Shown here in pieces: positions 12,401-22,478 of a stretch of 64,000 nt of DNA (position 1 is its first letter; every line of letters starts with the position of its first letter). The notes under the pieces were generated by a model. It had not been told where the DNA came from, made no database searches, and worked only from the letters and a program-made list of their open reading frames with translations. This DNA comes from Enoplolaimus lenunculus (lineage: Eukaryota > Nematoda > Enoplea > Enoplida > Thoracostomopsidae). The stretch spans positions 1-64,000 of the forward strand of contig JASANG010000670.1 of NCBI GenBank assembly GCA_030248215.1. Reading direction: 5' to 3'. The position numbers and the translations under genes were made by a program.

Positions 12401-13393
12401 ATGGATCAACAGGTCGAAACGTTCGTTAAGTTTTGCAATCCGTGTCAGGACAGCGCAAAAGCACATAAGTCATGTAACCCAAGCGCCGACGTTACAATTC
12501 CAAAACCAAGCACACCGTGGTCAAAGGTGGCAATCGATGTTACGGGTCCGTTCGCTGACGCACCGAACAACCAGCGATTCGTGGTGGCCATCATAGATTA
12601 TTATTCATCTTATCCAGAAATTCTTTTGACGGGCGACATCACAACAGTGCGGATTACTCGCTGGCTGACCGAAGTCTTTAATCGCTTTGGAAATCCTGAT
12701 ATTCTGGTATCTGATAACGGTTCGAATTTCGTATCGAGAGAAATGCAGCAATTTCTGAAATCGCGGGACATTCTGCATCATCGTGTGCCGTTGTATGATC
12801 CCCGGCGCAACGGGAAGATCGAGGTGTTCAATCGTACCCTCAAACACACTGCACAAACCTTTGCGGCAGACAACAAGTCGTTTGAAGAGGGGATGCAGGA
12901 CGCCGTTTTCAGCTATCGTGTAACTCCGTTGGAGTGTGGCAACTCGCCAGCGAAGTTACTTATGGGACGTAATATTCGGTCGTACCTGGATCCTAGAAAG
13001 TCCACCACGTGTAAAAAAAACTACACACAGCCAGATGGCGAGCAACCACGTACAGTCACTTCAAAGGTGTTCAAACACACGTTTAATGTGGGCGATTTGG
13101 TGCGGGCACGACTTCAACACGTCCCCAAAGGCAGGTCGCCGTTCACGTCTCCTTTCCGGATTCAGCGAATCTTGGGAGATCATACCTACGAACTGGACAA
13201 CGGTAAAGTATGGTCATCTCGAAACCTCATTGCGTTCAGACGGCCCCCATCGCCACCCTTGATGGTGGATAACGATAGCGACTGTCAGGTCCGACGATCC
13301 AATCGATCCAGTCGAGGAGTACCTCCGGGTCGTATCTGCGTCAATCCAAGTTGGAAACGGTATAACGAAACCTTCGACAGAGGGGACAGATGA
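9440..13393 (+). CDS. Gag-Pol polyprotein of the Ty3/gypsy element
   Basis: One 1,317-residue frame. In order: a Gag-like region with a CCHC-type zinc-knuckle zone (CKGCG, then CNACGKLNHFASEC), an aspartic protease (VDTAAS), reverse transcriptase (RLPMGL and YIDDILVYG), RNase H (TTDASDVGIGAVL), and an integrase with an HHCC zinc head, DVTGPF and SDNGSNF. Gag and Pol share one frame with no frameshift between them. The stop codon is formed by the first three bases of the right LTR. This belongs to the mobile element, not to the host. Confidence 0.93.
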   Translation: MATATTGLRIAVPQPPTFMDQPGAAPIKWPLWVKDVTNFFTLTEAASGQTLTEAFKKLFLQSLLGAEGKRVAYAHNIDNSDSSTFSGFVSTLGQIFHKPANPVRAEYEFRRRVQETGESIADFFTALRALIGECDYGAGEDRQLAMQLVIGCNSREVQERLLTERSIDLESFLTVMKAAESATQTGAALRNDGAINRVVVGKDKSKPHNRNGDRSHGRNRKPKWKSDGRDNTTTSGNRCKGCGSIKHQYKDTHCPALNKKCNACGKLNHFASECIISKRRQQEVNLIVCNLYTTANESLPMVAVMVPGSTRSYKAIVDTAASVSTINRDDYNSCWPGQSLNGTSTTLRNFDGTIVKGILGQTTVEVQVLGRSAQAKLFVTDCRMRSILGVDLIRALKLTVTHRDASVKAVHVSREDDVLAQFPKLTSDSLGTFPKFKHRIQLRDDAVPKVVPPRTIPIARREAAIAEIRRMEELGIWSPVNKSEWVNGLVTVWKKDGTVRITTDLTPINRYVIPDRYPIPNIEDLLGDLSAAKWKSKLDLKRGYFHISLDDASRNLTTTATPIGPFAYNRLPMGLTDSASVFQKCVANALRDCTKTICYIDDILVYGTTKEEHDAELRKVLQCLNDHDFRLNIDKCQFAVTTAKFLGFVIGEDGRLSQDDSKVTAIRNAPEPSDAKQARSFLGLVGFHSRFLPNFATLVEPIRKLTRANARFRWGPEQKRSFISIKNKLADNLKLAVFDPNANTFVTTDASDVGIGAVLSQNQAGKEVPICFISHTLSERERKYAVNEREGLACVWACERLSKFLLGRPFTLRTDHSALTTLLQQHTSTRKSAKFTRWLERLAEFDYTIQYKRGSTNYTADALSRLPIPGSDEADEPDLGIKRIINDNDIVSYEQLVNETKNDVQLQAAMDATRLSDDKCRKMLSTVLTNDSSIQAEIYADGDLLLRGDRIVVPTTLRHILIKRAHRGHPGIGRMKRLLRSRYWWPGMDQQVETFVKFCNPCQDSAKAHKSCNPSADVTIPKPSTPWSKVAIDVTGPFADAPNNQRFVVAIIDYYSSYPEILLTGDITTVRITRWLTEVFNRFGNPDILVSDNGSNFVSREMQQFLKSRDILHHRVPLYDPRRNGKIEVFNRTLKHTAQTFAADNKSFEEGMQDAVFSYRVTPLECGNSPAKLLMGRNIRSYLDPRKSTTCKKNYTQPDGEQPRTVTSKVFKHTFNVGDLVRARLQHVPKGRSPFTSPFRIQRILGDHTYELDNGKVWSSRNLIAFRRPPSPPLMVDNDSDCQVRRSNRSSRGVPPGRICVNPSWKRYNETFDRGDR

Positions 13394-13561
13394 TGTGGCG
13401 TGGGCGAGCGGTGGAAGAAAGGAAAAGGTTCTAGAGATATGCAAATGATATGCAAAACGAGGAACAGAAAACGATTGTGTGTGTGATGACCAGAAAAGGT
13501 TTTGTGTGTGCATATAGTTTGCTTTTAATTTTGGTTTGGCTTAAGTAGCGCCTACTGATTA
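13391..13561 (+). repeat. Right LTR of the Ty3/gypsy element
   Basis: 171 bp, same sequence as the left LTR, followed by GATAG at 13562-13566. Its first three bases double as the stop codon of the Gag-Pol frame. Confidence 0.95.
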
Positions 13562-14033
13562 GATAGGGATATACTATTTTGTGTGGTTTGAAATTTTGAA
13601 GTTATAATGCACATTTAAACAATTTTTTTTGGATGTTTTAAGATTGACTATTGCGATGAAAGCGCACAGATTTTAAATTCTTGGCGTAACCTTGCCACAT
13701 TTTTTTCACTTATTTGCCTACAACAACATGTTAAAGCTTCAGACGAACGGCCGGGACAGTGAGGTTGATACATCAGCCAGTAACTCAAGCTCGAGCGCAA
13801 CGAACGAGACGCAGACATAGGTATTTTTAGCATGGAATACTTTGGTTTGGAACGTGATCTTTTGAAAAAACACCAGGTATTAAAATAGTATGTGTCTACA
13901 GAGCGAGTAAGAATACAACATAGGAATATAGTAACGTAATTTCGCGAGCGAAGTAAACCGAGAAACTAGGCGATAATTAATACTCGGACAAATTGAAAAT
14001 TTGATACAAAAAATACTTATTTTAAAATTCTGT

Positions 14034-14240
14034 GAGGGCGCCCTCTGGGCGTGAGGAACCAAATGGGTATGAAGGACCCCTCTGGACGTGGGAAACCAAA
14101 TGGGTATGAAGGGCCCCTCTGGGCGTGGGAAACCAAATGGGTATGAAGGGCCCCTCTGGGCGTGGGAAACCAAATGGGTATGAAGGGCCCCTCTGGGCGT
14201 GGGAAACCAAATGGGTATGAAGGGACCCTCTGGGTTGCAG
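14034..14240. repeat. 37-bp minisatellite
   Basis: Five to six copies of a 37-bp unit built on gggcgtgggaaaccaaatgg and gtatgaaggg. The units are nearly identical, with a few substitutions at the outer ones. Because 37 is not a multiple of three, the open frames here shift through the repeat and are not real genes. Confidence 0.93.
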
Positions 14241-14399
14241 GGAACGCTTAGCACGGCAATGATAGTACTGAAAACAAATTTTACATTTGGTTACAGTGTT
14301 AATACCTACGACAGTAATTTGTAAGATTAAGTCTTTGAATACATCTTTGCACACGACGATCCATCGACTGGTGGTAGTTTGGAACACAGATGAAATAGG

Positions 14400-14640
14400 C
14401 ATATGTTACTTTTTGGGGTGCCCGTTTTTGCCAAGGACTGAATGCAAAGAAAGCTGTAGGCTACAAACCAATCGTTACGTTTAGGCTTAGGCATAAAAAC
14501 TTGGGTTTAGTTCTAGGCTCAATGTTATGATTCCCATGTAAAGATCAGGCGAGAAACGTTTTTCAGCGAAAGAGGTTAAGGCGTGGGTGTAAGACAAGCT
14601 CATTTTTACGCTTAGGCTTAGGATTGGGCTCAGGTTTAGG
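14400..14640. repeat. Fragments of TTAGGC-type elements
   Basis: The stretch has atgttactttttggggtgcc near 14403, like the terminus of the GGCCAATGTTAC subtype, and short ttaggcttaggc runs at 14482-14492 and 14609-14640. There is no intact pair of ends, so I read it as debris. Confidence 0.4.
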
Positions 14641-15995
14641 ATTAGTCAGTTTCTGCTAAAAATCGGTGTCGTTTCCGCTTCCATTATAAAAATACCGAAA
14701 ATTCCGTTGTTGTTTTTTACGCTCAAAACTATATGAACAGTTATCCACGTAAATAATGCGCAGGATAGTTGTAAAAATTGTCCACCGACCCCTTTAGGAG
14801 CAGTGCCAAAAAACTGTGCTATAACCATGGTCTGTTAACAACATACACCATGTACTTAGTCGGTTTTCTTCTTAGTGTTCCTAGTGAGTAGGGACGAAAC
14901 AGAGTCCCTCGGTAGTAGGGACTACTGACTAAACGCAGACTCTCGCTACAGCGCGCTTTCTGTGTAATAATTTATAATTTTTGCATAGCTTCTGCTAAAA
15001 CAAATGTACAACAATAGTCCTTTCGAACAGCGTCTCTTTTGAAAGGACATGATGCACTCTGTACTGTGGCTGTAACGACATTGGAGACCCTCTAAACAAG
15101 ATGCCTGTGTTGACCTTGCACTCTACAAAGAGACTAGTTCAACATATAACATCCTTCTTGCACTTCCTGAAAATGACATACCCAGACATGGACAATTTTT
15201 TACAGTAGTGCGTGCACTATTACGTGGATGACCGACCCATGGCAGAAAAATAAAACATCTCTGAAACATTTGGACTTCAATATCCGTTTTTATTTTCCGT
15301 TATTTTTGCTATCCGTTTGCACCCTGGTATATATGAGTAATTGCATTTTCACAACAATATATGGATTCTTTTCGAGTTCTCCGTCCACGTTGAGCTTAAC
15401 AACACAACGCCTAAAATTGTAGTGTATATACTAAAGGTTTGAACGATTTTTTGAGGTCAGTTAATGTTGACTTAACCAAGACATGAGTACTAGTAAACCA
15501 AATACAAAATTTTGACCTGAAACGTAGACCAACGGTCAGAGAGGGGGTCGTTGTTATACTTCATATCCAACTGGACTTTGACGCGGTGCATAAATTTACT
15601 ATAAGGCAAATGGTTTAAAGTTTAGTCGCAGTTTTTATAATTTAATAAAAATTAATAGCTTTAAACGGCGCTGTCGTGGATTGCATAACTGCATTTTGCG
15701 TAAAAAAATTATTACAATAAAATGATGCTGGGTGTTTAATGTCATCCAGTCTTTATTTCGCTGTCTGGCCAGCGCCTGAACTATGCAGCGGAGGGCGAGG
15801 TGATCTTCCCTGTTTCTGCAGGCATCATCACCCATTCCTTACCGAATAATTTTATATAAGCATTAAAACAATTTTAGGTTAGCGAAATTTTGCTTGTCAT
15901 AGAAAATGTTATTGTCCTCCAGTAAGCAATTTCGGAATGGCGGGTCTGTATCTGCAATATATTAACCCCTTCCCACATTGAGTTGCCTGTAGGCA
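14641..15995. other. No gene recognised
   Basis: AT-rich intergenic sequence between the minisatellite debris and the SINE-like repeat. Short frames only. Small self-complementary spots (for example gttgcctgtaggcaac at 15982) are seen, but no system. Confidence 0.55.
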
Positions 15996-16210
15996 ACTCA
16001 GCGCAGTGTATATACGTTAAATAGTATATATCGCACCGTGTTTAACAATTGCAACACGTACACATAGTACTAAATCACCACAAGACGTGAGAGCCCCCTC
16101 GGGCTCGAGCGTCAAGCTCCTATAGCTGAGTGGTGATGGTATACGCCTCCCACTCCAGTCACTGGAGTTCGAATCCTAGCTTAAAAGTAGGTCTCAGGGG
16201 AAATAGAAAA
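15996..16210 (+). mobile_element. tRNA-related SINE-like repeat, copy 1
   Basis: A 215-bp unit shared with 26552-26764. Its 3' half is tRNA-like: an A-box-like tagctgagtggtgatgg (about 16123) and a B box gttcgaatcc (about 16168). The 5' half (cagtgtatatacgttaaata, then acacgta.acatagtactaaa) is equally conserved but lies upstream of the internal promoter, which is unusual for a SINE. Confidence 0.72.
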
Positions 16211-16353
16211 TATTCATGTGAGAAAGGGTTAAGCGAAAAATTTTCAGTTTACTATCTATAATATAGGTTTTTGTCGAAATTGTGTAAACATTTACAGGGA
16301 GCAAATATCAGAAAGTGTATTGATATGAAAGGATACATTTCAAATTGAAGATC

Positions 16354-16725
16354 CTGCAGCGAACCGAATAAGAGGGGGGTAATAAAAATGGAGTCCCCAT
16401 TTTGGGTCCCAATCAATAGAAGTCCGTATCCCTAATAAGAGTCCGTAAGCGGATAGAGCCCCTAAACCCTAATTAGAGTCCATAAATATCAATTATCCCC
16501 AATTGTAGCGCATAAATGACTCCAGGACCAAATAATATGAGTTCGAAACTTTAATGCGTACTTAAGTTTTGAAAGTACATTCCTAAGTATAACCTTGCAT
16601 TAAATACAAATAGGGTGGCGGAGCGTGCGTTAAAAATAAATAACAGTCTGTAACCGAGTAACCGGGGGGCGACCCTCTGGAGAGGCCAAATAAATATCAG
16701 TCCCTTCTTATTCGGGTCACTACAG
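16354..16725 (-). mobile_element. Same MITE family, copy 3, reverse orientation
   Basis: Ends ctgcagcgaaccgaataagag and ttcgggtcactacag form inverted termini. The interior reads as the reverse complement of copy 1, with a short unrelated insert near 16603-16640. Lies just downstream of the receptor gene's 3' end. Confidence 0.8.
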
Positions 16726-16906
16726 TAGGGCAAATACCATGATTTAAACTGACGCGTTACCCAAATCTTCATAGTTTTACAAACATTTCAATAGTGTAAC
16801 TATGTGCCCAGACAAGAATTTTATTTACAGTAATGCAAGCAATATTTCGTGGACGCCTTATTTATGCAATCAGTTTTCTTGCAACGAATACTGACATTTT
16901 ATACAG

Positions 16907-19900
16907 CTATTTCTTGCAATAACACGGCGAACACCAACGAACGAACAGTTTATCAAATCCAGAGCGAAATTCAGGCGAAAAAATCGTATAAATAATTGGG
17001 TTCACCGCTGAATTGATATATCCAAGCCATGCTGTAGTTGAATCTACCCACGGAGGCCAAGAGCATTGCTTGCACAACGGACGCAACAGGGCAAGTATGA
17101 AAAACGGAGTCCAACAAATCAAAAATGTTCCTGTAACAATTGCAAGAGTCGTAAACGCTTTGCGTTCACGTTTCGATTCTAATGAACCTCCTCGTTGTCT
17201 TCGACGGGGCAAACCTTTACCTGTGCCTGTAACAGGAGGTTGGTACATGGGTCGAGGCGTTCGGCCGCTACGTTGAGATTCAGGAGAAGGTGACTCCGCC
17301 TGTAGACGCGGATCAGGAGTCGCAAGTTGTGTGGCTTTGGTGAAATTGGGGGTTTTAGTTTGAGTATTAGCTATGTCATTGTTATGATAACTTAATAAGT
17401 TTGTATCACGTTTGTCTTCAGTGGTGTTAATGATAGTAACCGCTAGCGACTGAGGTCGGTCGCATTTTGGCAGAGCACAATTTGCCGAAACTGCAGCGCC
17501 GGATAAAGTTCTTGATGGGTCGCTTGCATGAATTGTTGTTGATACTTCTGTGATTTTGTCTCTGGCAACAGGGCACCGAGAGTCGAGTGCTCCTGGTACG
17601 ATTGATTTTGACCGTTTTTGACGACCTGCACCTACCCGGAGTACAGTGTTTGCGATTGTGGCCACACTAAGTGAGCTAATTGATTTTCGAGATACCCTCT
17701 GACATTTAGAGCGCGGTGCTGATACTTCCGTAGGGGAAAAATTCTTAATATCGGCAAGCCGAACAATGCTTGGGCAATTTTTATTCACCAGACAGCCACT
17801 TCGGGGTACCGACGCCGCCGAAGAATCCTGAGTCGCTAGTGAGCTCGGGCGTTTGATTGCGTGGAGCCCATCTTCAGAGACGACTTCTGAAAATTTACAC
17901 ATTTTACGCGTATTTCCCGGAATGTATTGCACAGGTGAATAACAGCGGCTTGTTGTGACAGCAGACTCTGTCGTGGTGGTGTTGAAGCCATGGTCGGAAA
18001 CATTAGACAAATCTACGCTACTTGTATCGAAATAACGATAAGGGATGTGTGGCTGATTGTCTCGGACACTGCAACTTTGATACTCTTTAGTGACTTGTTC
18101 ACTGTTTTGGGGCGGAAGCTGGTGCCTCCATGATCCAAAAATTGTGTTCATACTGAATTTTTGCTGTAGCAGCTTTGCTCCTGCCGCAGGACGAAAATTG
18201 GTCGTTTTGGTGGTCGAATCAAAAGTGTCAGATTGTGCGTTGGACAAATGTGACATATCAGATTTGGTCAAAATTGGTTCCGTTTGTTGCCGTTGTCCGA
18301 TTGCAGCAAACGGCTGAATTCCATGCTTCCTCCTGGTATATCCAGCATTTCCTGATACGGCTTCTTTTGGCCCTTTGGCCGAACTTCCAGCAAGAGTGAA
18401 AGTAGCCTCTTGGTCGTGTATAGATGTCCTAACAAGAGTACAAGGACCGTCATCGCCATCTTTGCTAATCCCACTGTAAAACTCCTGCTTTCTGTTCACA
18501 AAGTCAGAATTCGTCATTTCATTACTCAGATTGCAACACGGTCGCCGAGTACAAACCACCGATACTGAACGCCTTTGATTCTGGTTCTCTTCCAGGAAGT
18601 TTCCTCCTGGTGACAATTCGGACAACTCTGGTATTACACTGTCTGTCGAGACTCCGGCTAACAATTTTCTGTACTCCTGATATTGCTGGGTGTTTCCTTG
18701 TACTCGCCCTGTCAACTCCCGTATAACTCGATCTGTAGCGACTCCTGTTGATAGCCTCCTATACGTTTGGCAGCCCTGCTTGCCCCCTGGTGACCATTCT
18801 GTCAACTCTGGTATAATGCTATTATTCGACACTCCTGTTGACAATCTGTTGTTCGCTTTGCACTCTTGTTTGTCTCCTGGACATCGCTCTGTGGGCTCCA
18901 GTATATTGTTATCAATAGACACTCCTGTTGATAATCTCGTGCACTCTTGGATCTCTTGTACGACTTCGTTAGGCCACTGTCTCGATTCCTGTATTCTGCT
19001 ATCTGTTGCCACTCCTAATGAAATAAAAAATCGATCATAGCTAAGCTTATACCGTAGCTTATATGGAAAGGGTTCGTCACTGAGATTAAAACTTTTCTGA
19101 ACCCCCGAACAGTTGGCAATCTCTCCTGGCTCACTAAGCGGGTGCCCCGAGGCTGTCCCTCGGGGGTGAGAACACGTACAGCGACAGTCTAGGGTGATTC
19201 GGTTTTGAGTACCGGAGCATGGCATGCCGTCTAAGTGATTTTCTTCTGCGGAAAATTGTGTCCGTGATTTCGATTCTTTAGTTTTAGCCATTACGTTGTG
19301 TTGTTGGTCAACGAAATTGAGCGACTCGTGCAGATTTCGGCTTGAATTCTGGCACGAACATTTCGCGAGCGCTTGATCAGCCCAAGACCCTGCATGGTCA
19401 GAGCATAATCCCGCAACTGGTAGATTCAGTGAAAATTTTGGGTTGGTTTGGCATTCTACCATACGACCGAACGATTCTTCATCGGTCACGGGTCCTACAT
19501 GGTTGCTGCTGTCGGTGCGCTTCAAAGTGTTCTTCAAAGGAACCCGCGGTTTTACCCGACGCTTTTTCCTACTATCATAGTGACTCCGTTTGGCCCGCCG
19601 TTCTGCCGCCCTACCTAATTCATGTTTAGCTATGTATTTAGTAGCGTCTGCGCTATATATAGGTTCATTACTTTTTGTATGATCACTAATTGTACTATTT
19701 TCCTGCTTTAGAACGTTTTTAAGCGAAGAAATGGTAACTTTTCTCGTCGTAGCAGCTTTAAAAATACGTTCTACCGAGTCTGTACGTGCTATTATAGCAC
19801 ACGGAGGGCCAATGTCAGAAAATATTGATTGTCGTCGCTGAGTGCCGCATGCAGTTGATACAAAGGGCCCGAGAGAAATGGTACGTCTTCGTTCTTCGAC

Positions 19901-19982
19901 AGAGACGGTTGGAACCGCAAGAACTCGTGAAATTTTTTCAATCATTTGGGCGTTTTTGGTTGCCGCAATATGTTGTGGCTGG

Positions 19983-20016
<34 letters not shown>

Positions 20017-20752
20017 GCAGTCGAGCAAGTTGTTTCCGCTTTCGATTACGTTGTATCCGGCCGCGTGCGACACGGAAAATTTGACAATAAATCACAACAA
20101 TTAACACCAATGGACAATAAAACGCCATAGTGGTCGAAAATAGCTGATAGCTGATTTCTTGTGAAATCAAACACTTACGATCATCACGAATCCGTCGGCT
20201 AAAATTTGCATCTTTCCACCCAGGGATCAAAGACGCCAGAGACACAGCTAACGCTCCTGCCCATATTACCGCGACCACGCCTGCGATATGAGAATTCGCC
20301 CTCGAATTCGCATAGCTTACATCGCGAACGGACATAAACCTATCTCCGGCAATTGCAACAAGATGCCAAATACTTGCTGTACAGCATACGACATCCATTG
20401 ATATCCAAGCTTCACAAACTAAACCGCCAGCAAGCCATCGTTGAGTAACATCGCTAACTGCAGCCAACGGCGCTACCGCAATTCCTACCATAAGATCAGC
20501 AAACGCTAACGAGAGAATAAGAAAATACTGAGGTCGTTGAAGAAGTCTATCATTGACTATTGCTAAAATCACTAAGATATTGCCGATAATCGTAGTTAAA
20601 ATGATTAAAACAAGAACAGAGGCGAGTATCGAATGAGGAACGCCGATTGGAGGTAAGGTTTGGTTTGCTGTTAAGCTTAGACTGTAGCTTGAACCGTTCC
20701 ACGGGCTCACAGGGAAAGCTGAGGTACCGGTTGATGTTAGTCGAAGATTCAT
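16907..20752 (-). CDS. Serotonin/amine-type G-protein-coupled receptor with giant third intracellular loop
   Basis: Intronless 1,281-codon gene for a class A GPCR of the plasma membrane. From the ATG at 20752: extracellular N-terminus with N-glycosylation sites NGS (19) and NQT (30); TM1 41-67; TM2 76-99 with SLAFADLMVG; TM3 113-136 with DVVCCTASI, whose Asp120 is the amine-binding aspartate; GDRF instead of DRY at about 137; TM4 154-179; TM5 202-226 with STTMAFYCPL; TM6 from about 1201 with FLICWTPFF; TM7 with NSAVNPIIY; then a short Cys-rich tail (CSPCYCKK) fit for palmitoylation. Cys113 and Cys194 can form the conserved disulfide. TM3, TM5 and TM7 look most like 5-HT1/5-HT7 receptors. The long loop plus short tail also fits D2-like or alpha2 types and suggests Gi coupling (inference). 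The ligand is unproven. Loop 3 is about 965 residues, with a poly-Gln run near its start. A TTG 18 nt upstream is not needed as a start. Confidence 0.9.
18597..19034 (-). repeat. Five 30-residue (90-bp) tandem repeats coding part of receptor loop 3
   Basis: Within the giant third intracellular loop, about five consecutive units share the pattern [RK]L[SL][TA]GV[SA]xDxxIxE. They begin FISLGVATDSRIQE, RLSTGVSIDNNILE, RLSTGVSNNSIIPE, RLSTGVATDRVIRE and KLLAGVSTDSVIPE. The spacing is 30 residues, and the 90-bp period is visible in the DNA (recurring cactcctgttga and gactcc blocks on the plus strand). The reading frame is kept through all units. I recognise no domain in them. Edges are approximate. 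Confidence 0.85.
19981..20019 (-). repeat. CAG/CAA-type microsatellite encoding poly-glutamine
   Basis: A (GTT)n run on the plus strand encodes about 11 consecutive Gln residues at the start of loop 3 of the receptor, just after the basic TM5 extension (RNRKRKQLARL). It is in frame and probably variable in length between individuals (inference). Confidence 0.9.
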
Positions 20753-21439
20753 GATGTTGGTTTGAAGCAATTCTATATACGTGGGGGTTAGAGTTAAGAT
20801 GGTTATGAATGTAACTACTTTTTACCCGTTAAAATTGAGTAAGTAATAGATTTTTGTTTAGCGTTTGAACTTAAAAATTAATATCATCGATTACATATAT
20901 ATTATACGTATAGATTATATATAGTATATGATACCTATGCCAATTTCACGGTGGTGTATTCTGGTTCTTACCTGTAGTGTAGTACCTATAGCGGTAAATA
21001 GCAATATGTTTCAAGCAGCCGACAATGACTAATTCTGTATAGAAGTATATGGCAAATTAAGTATAAAATCGTGCCGACTGAAAATATTATAGCTGTGTTC
21101 GGTTCCGGATAAAATTTCCGGTGGATACTTTGACAAATACACTTAGCTCTAGCGACACCGGTACCGTTTCAACTAAAAAAATAACTTTTGCGCTCATCGC
21201 TGACCCTTTGGTATATGTTATATAAAACAACGCAGTGCAAAATATCTGTTTTGTTCAGTTGAATAACCATTTTTTATAGATCTATGAGATACCTTCTTCA
21301 AATACAGGGCTAACGAACAGTTCAGAATTCAGAATATACAATACATACTCAAGCCATTTGAAGTCCAAATTCCGCGTTTCTTGCTTTTTTAGTCATTTTA
21401 TTAAATATAAATTGTAGGCGTTCACCCATTTCTGCGTCG
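20753..21439. other. Upstream region of the receptor gene
   Basis: Presumed 5' flank of the minus-strand receptor gene. AT-rich, with a TATATA-rich patch at 20895-20930. No 5' exon or promoter can be assigned from sequence alone. Confidence 0.4.
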
Positions 21440-21590
21440 GATCTAAGCGTAAGCGTGGAAATGAGCTTATACTTAAGCCTATGCCTAAGCCCAAGCCGAA
21501 TACTAGGCGAAACAATTAGTCTACGGCTTAAGCTTATTCTATTGTAATCGCGCAGAAAAACGTTCTACCGCTGATCTCTACATGGGTCTG
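21440..21590 (+). mobile_element. Worn TTAGGC-type MITE fragment
   Basis: Contains aagcctatgcctaagccc, the internal aattagtctacggcttaagc block and a right end like ctgatctctacatgggtc. The left terminus is not identifiable. Confidence 0.5.
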
Positions 21591-22257
21591 AACTTTGAAA
21601 TTTCGCTTGACACAACAGTTTCAGACGGTCCTACGGTTGGGCAGCCTTATTTAAACTAAGATACCAACCTGATTACATCCAAAGAAGAACGTTTGCAGCT
21701 TCGACTCCGGCAAAAGATACAACTTCAGCTTGCAAAACGTGAGAAACTTGCTCAAAGCCTCGTACTCCAATTTTTGTTTACATCTCAGCGAGCGCCGAAG
21801 CCACCATTACTGGCTTCTTCAATTCTAAAAACGATCTCAGAACTTTTTATGCGTAAATACTGTTCTTAACAATAATACTATGCTATGTTCATTAGTAATA
21901 CTTACATTCCCTATTAACTCTATGTGGTTATTTGTCAGTCTAAATGTATTCAGTGCTACAAGACAAACCAGTAGCTGGAACGGGCGCCAGCTGCCGCTTA
22001 GAACCAACCACATGTAAGAACTTTGACCATTCTTGCGGTTTTGAAAGTTAAAATTACAGGAGTGACTAAAAATTCGTTCAAAAATCTCAACTCGCTGCTC
22101 CACATAACACTTTAAGCGAAACAATTGTGTTGCATACGTAAACTTCAAAGAGTACTTGCTTTAAAGCTCATTAGCTATTTGCTAGCCAAATATGTAAATA
22201 ATGTGGCAAGGTTATTGTACAAATGCAGAATTTTTATTTTTAAAATAAAGAAAAATT

Positions 22258-22412
22258 GGCCCATGTATAGAACAGGGCCGGTTCGTTTTCCGGCGGGGCT
22301 GCAATAGAGTCTGTTTAAGCTTTATCCTAACTTTATTGCTTAGGCTTAGGCTTAGGCTTAGGCTTAGGAATATGTTTATACTACTGTTCCGGCCCTGTTC
22401 TATACATTGGCC
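22258..22412 (-). mobile_element. hAT-like MITE with TTAGGC array, perfect 8-bp target duplication
   Basis: 155 bp with inverted ends GGCC[C/A]ATGTATAGAACAGG, flanked by GAAAAATT on both sides (22250-22257 and 22413-22420). About four TTAGGC units lie at 22338-22368. It is in the opposite orientation to the 1437 copy. No open frame of note. Confidence 0.88.
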
Positions 22413-22478
22413 GAAAAATTTGATAAAAACGGGCTTTAAAACACTCAAGATTAAGAACATAAAAAGTATCCTTCCGAC

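Larger units (their letters stand above)
9218..13561 (+). mobile_element. Ty3/gypsy LTR retrotransposon, looks whole and very young
   Basis: A 4,344-bp element bounded by two 171-bp LTRs (9218-9388 and 13391-13561) that I read as identical, with the 5-bp target duplication GATAG at 9213-9217 and 13562-13566. A short purine-rich stretch precedes the right LTR, and a candidate primer-binding site (TGGCGATCAGG) lies 2 bp after the left LTR. Between the LTRs is a single Gag-Pol reading frame with the Ty3 order protease, reverse transcriptase, RNase H, integrase. Family is Ty3/gypsy (Metaviridae), perhaps Mag-like by its short LTRs and pol motifs; the clade is unsure. No envelope-like gene is seen. 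I noticed no breaks. Identical LTRs imply a very recent insertion. Confidence 0.95.

Noticed and set aside
13880-14402. Two overlapping minus-strand frames with repeated Pro/Phe-rich motifs
   Set aside because: Both read through the 37-bp minisatellite in shifting frames; no start, splice or homology support.
19825-20130. Plus-strand Val/Cys-rich frames over the receptor gene
   Set aside because: Shadows of the poly-Gln-coding stretch of the minus-strand receptor.
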